Assembly (NCBI GenBank): GCA_002402825.1
Contig: DHGP01000044.1
Coordinates: forward strand, 1-6,599
DNA: 6,599 bases
Source: Firmicutes bacterium UBA4795
GTDB taxonomy: Bacteria > Bacillota > Desulfotomaculia > Desulfotomaculales > Nap2-2B
Direction: 5' to 3'
Shown here: piece by piece, positions 5,900 through 6,599 of the stretch
Layout: each line of letters begins with the position of its first letter
How positions within the stretch are numbered: the stretch's first letter is position 1
Made by a program: the position numbers and the translations under genes
Notes under the pieces: generated by a model
Told to the model about the DNA's origin: nothing
Databases searched by the model: none
What the model saw: only the letters and a program-made list of their open reading frames with translations

Positions 5900-5928
5900 A
5901 AGAAGACCATTATATTTGGGTCGTTCTT
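5900..5928. promoter_or_regulatory. Bulged hairpin upstream of the ferritin-like gene
   Basis: AAGAA-GACC (5900-5908) pairs with GGTC-G-TTCTT (5919-5928), with one bulged G. A weak promoter-like pair, TTGAAT (5886-5891) and TATATT (5911-5916), overlaps it, but its 19-bp spacer is poor. The dyad may be an operator or leader structure. There is no T-run after it, so it is not a terminator. Confidence 0.3.
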
Positions 5929-6000
5929 CAAGGAAGGGTTTAAAGTCTGAAAGAAATGCTTTCATTAAGGTTTTGTGCCTAGAAAGGAATGGTTATAAAT

Positions 6001-6531
6001 ATGAACGATAAAAAAAATGAGACCCTATGGTTAAAATGTTCCGCGCCGGGTCCTTACCCCGAAATAAAAACTTCCCGCTCAAATTTGTTTTACGCCCAAC
6101 TTTTAATGGAAGATTATGCTGGGGTGGTGAGCGAATTATCAGCAATTAATCAGTATGTCTATCACCATATTATGTTTGAAGAAAGAGACAAAGAACTGGC
6201 GGAGCTTGAGGAGTGTATTTCCTTGGTAGAAATGCACCATTTAGAGATGCTGGCCCAGGTAATCAGAATGCTGGGAGGTGACCCGCAGTACAAAGTAGTA
6301 AAGAACAACCAGGACGTTTACTGGAATGGTAGTTACATTTATTATGGCCAGGAGATTTGTGACCGTCTGGTTTCAGATATTGAAGGAGAAAAAGCCGCCA
6401 TTGCCCAGTACCAGCAACATTATAAATTAATTACCGACCCCCATATTCAACGCCTGTTGGAAAGAATAATCCAAGATGAAACATACCATATCCAGTTGCT
6501 TACCCAGGCTTTGCAAAAGTATTGTACTTAA
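6001..6531 (+). CDS. Ferritin-like diiron protein (bacterioferritin/rubrerythrin type)
   Basis: A 176-residue soluble four-helix-bundle protein. The ligand set of a carboxylate-bridged diiron site is visible: E45 in SELSAINQY (helix 1), E77 and H80 in VEMHH (helix 2), E130 in DIEGEKAAI (helix 3), and E160 and H163 in DETYH (helix 4). The helix 1 segment closely resembles bacterioferritin (NELxAINQYFLH). No C-terminal rubredoxin domain follows, so it is not a full rubrerythrin. A role in iron storage or peroxide/oxygen detoxification is inferred from the family. M78 falls at the position of the bacterioferritin heme ligand. An ATG at 5989 is also in frame, but AAAGGA (5983-5988) abuts it directly; the same site is 12 nt from ATG 6001, so 6001 is preferred. 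The N-terminal 25 residues precede the bundle and are proline-containing, not a signal peptide. Confidence 0.85.
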   Translation: MNDKKNETLWLKCSAPGPYPEIKTSRSNLFYAQLLMEDYAGVVSELSAINQYVYHHIMFEERDKELAELEECISLVEMHHLEMLAQVIRMLGGDPQYKVVKNNQDVYWNGSYIYYGQEICDRLVSDIEGEKAAIAQYQQHYKLITDPHIQRLLERIIQDETYHIQLLTQALQKYCT

Positions 6532-6584
6532 TCGAATTGACCATAAAGCAAACTTTTTTAATCAAAAAGATGGAAGGTAATAGC

Positions 6585-6599
6585 GTGAAAAATAACTCG
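6585..6599 (+). CDS. Start of an unidentified gene (partial)
   Basis: GTG at 6585 follows GGAAGG (6572-6577) with a 7-nt gap and encodes (M)KNNS before the window ends. It lies 53 nt after the ferritin-like gene with no terminator between, so the two could share a transcript. The product cannot be identified from five codons. Confidence 0.45.

Noticed and set aside
5989..6000. Upstream in-frame ATG for the ferritin-like gene
   Set aside because: The only ribosome binding site, AAAGGA, directly abuts this ATG, leaving no spacer; ATG 6001 is more plausible.
6551..6569. Terminator after the ferritin-like gene (CTTTTTT / AAAAAG)
   Set aside because: The stem would be almost all A-T with no GC core, so it is not a credible intrinsic terminator.

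Overview
The window looks like the chromosome of a low-to-moderate GC Firmicute, probably a clostridial or Peptococcaceae-like anaerobe and perhaps a thermophile. The evidence is strong AGGAGG-type ribosome binding sites, sigma-A-like promoters with 17-bp spacers, a bacterial leucyl-tRNA synthetase with two Cys-x-x-Cys pairs, a Thr-Tyr-fMet-Thr-Met tRNA array with encoded CCA ends, and a bacterioferritin/rubrerythrin-like diiron protein. The genus is not determined.

Layout. At 1-25 is the 3' end of a tRNA gene, followed by an intrinsic terminator (56-83), a small tRNA-like scrap (90-106) and a probable promoter (117-145) for leuS. leuS (192-2672) is complete and intact. From about 2720 to 5028 lies a patch of accessory DNA in decay: an internal piece of a type I restriction HsdR helicase domain, a 172-bp spacer with several dyads including a perfect 12-bp REP-like hairpin, the N-terminal stub of an IS1634-like transposase that still carries its promoter, one intact gene for an AlbA_2/GHKL-type ATP-binding protein (3479-4663), and a truncated, frameshifted REP-associated (Y1/IS200-like) transposase remnant. 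From 5107 to 5777 is a housekeeping tRNA array with two recognisable promoters, closed by an elaborate hairpin region at 5791-5851. A complete ferritin-like gene follows (6001-6531), then the first codons of another gene at the window edge.

How the parts relate. leuS and the tRNA array are translation genes and probably the ancestral neighbours. The accessory patch between them looks like a place where defence and mobile DNA landed and eroded. The surviving AlbA_2 gene belongs to a family often found beside type I restriction loci, so it may be the last working member of a lost restriction island. It may be expressed from the promoter of the broken insertion sequence just upstream. The ferritin-like protein appears to be a separate unit, possibly transcribed with the gene starting at 6585.

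I do not see a clearly new multi-gene system. The items most worth a second look are the orphan AlbA_2 gene, the REP-like hairpin in the same patch as a RAYT remnant, and the competing hairpins after the tRNA array.
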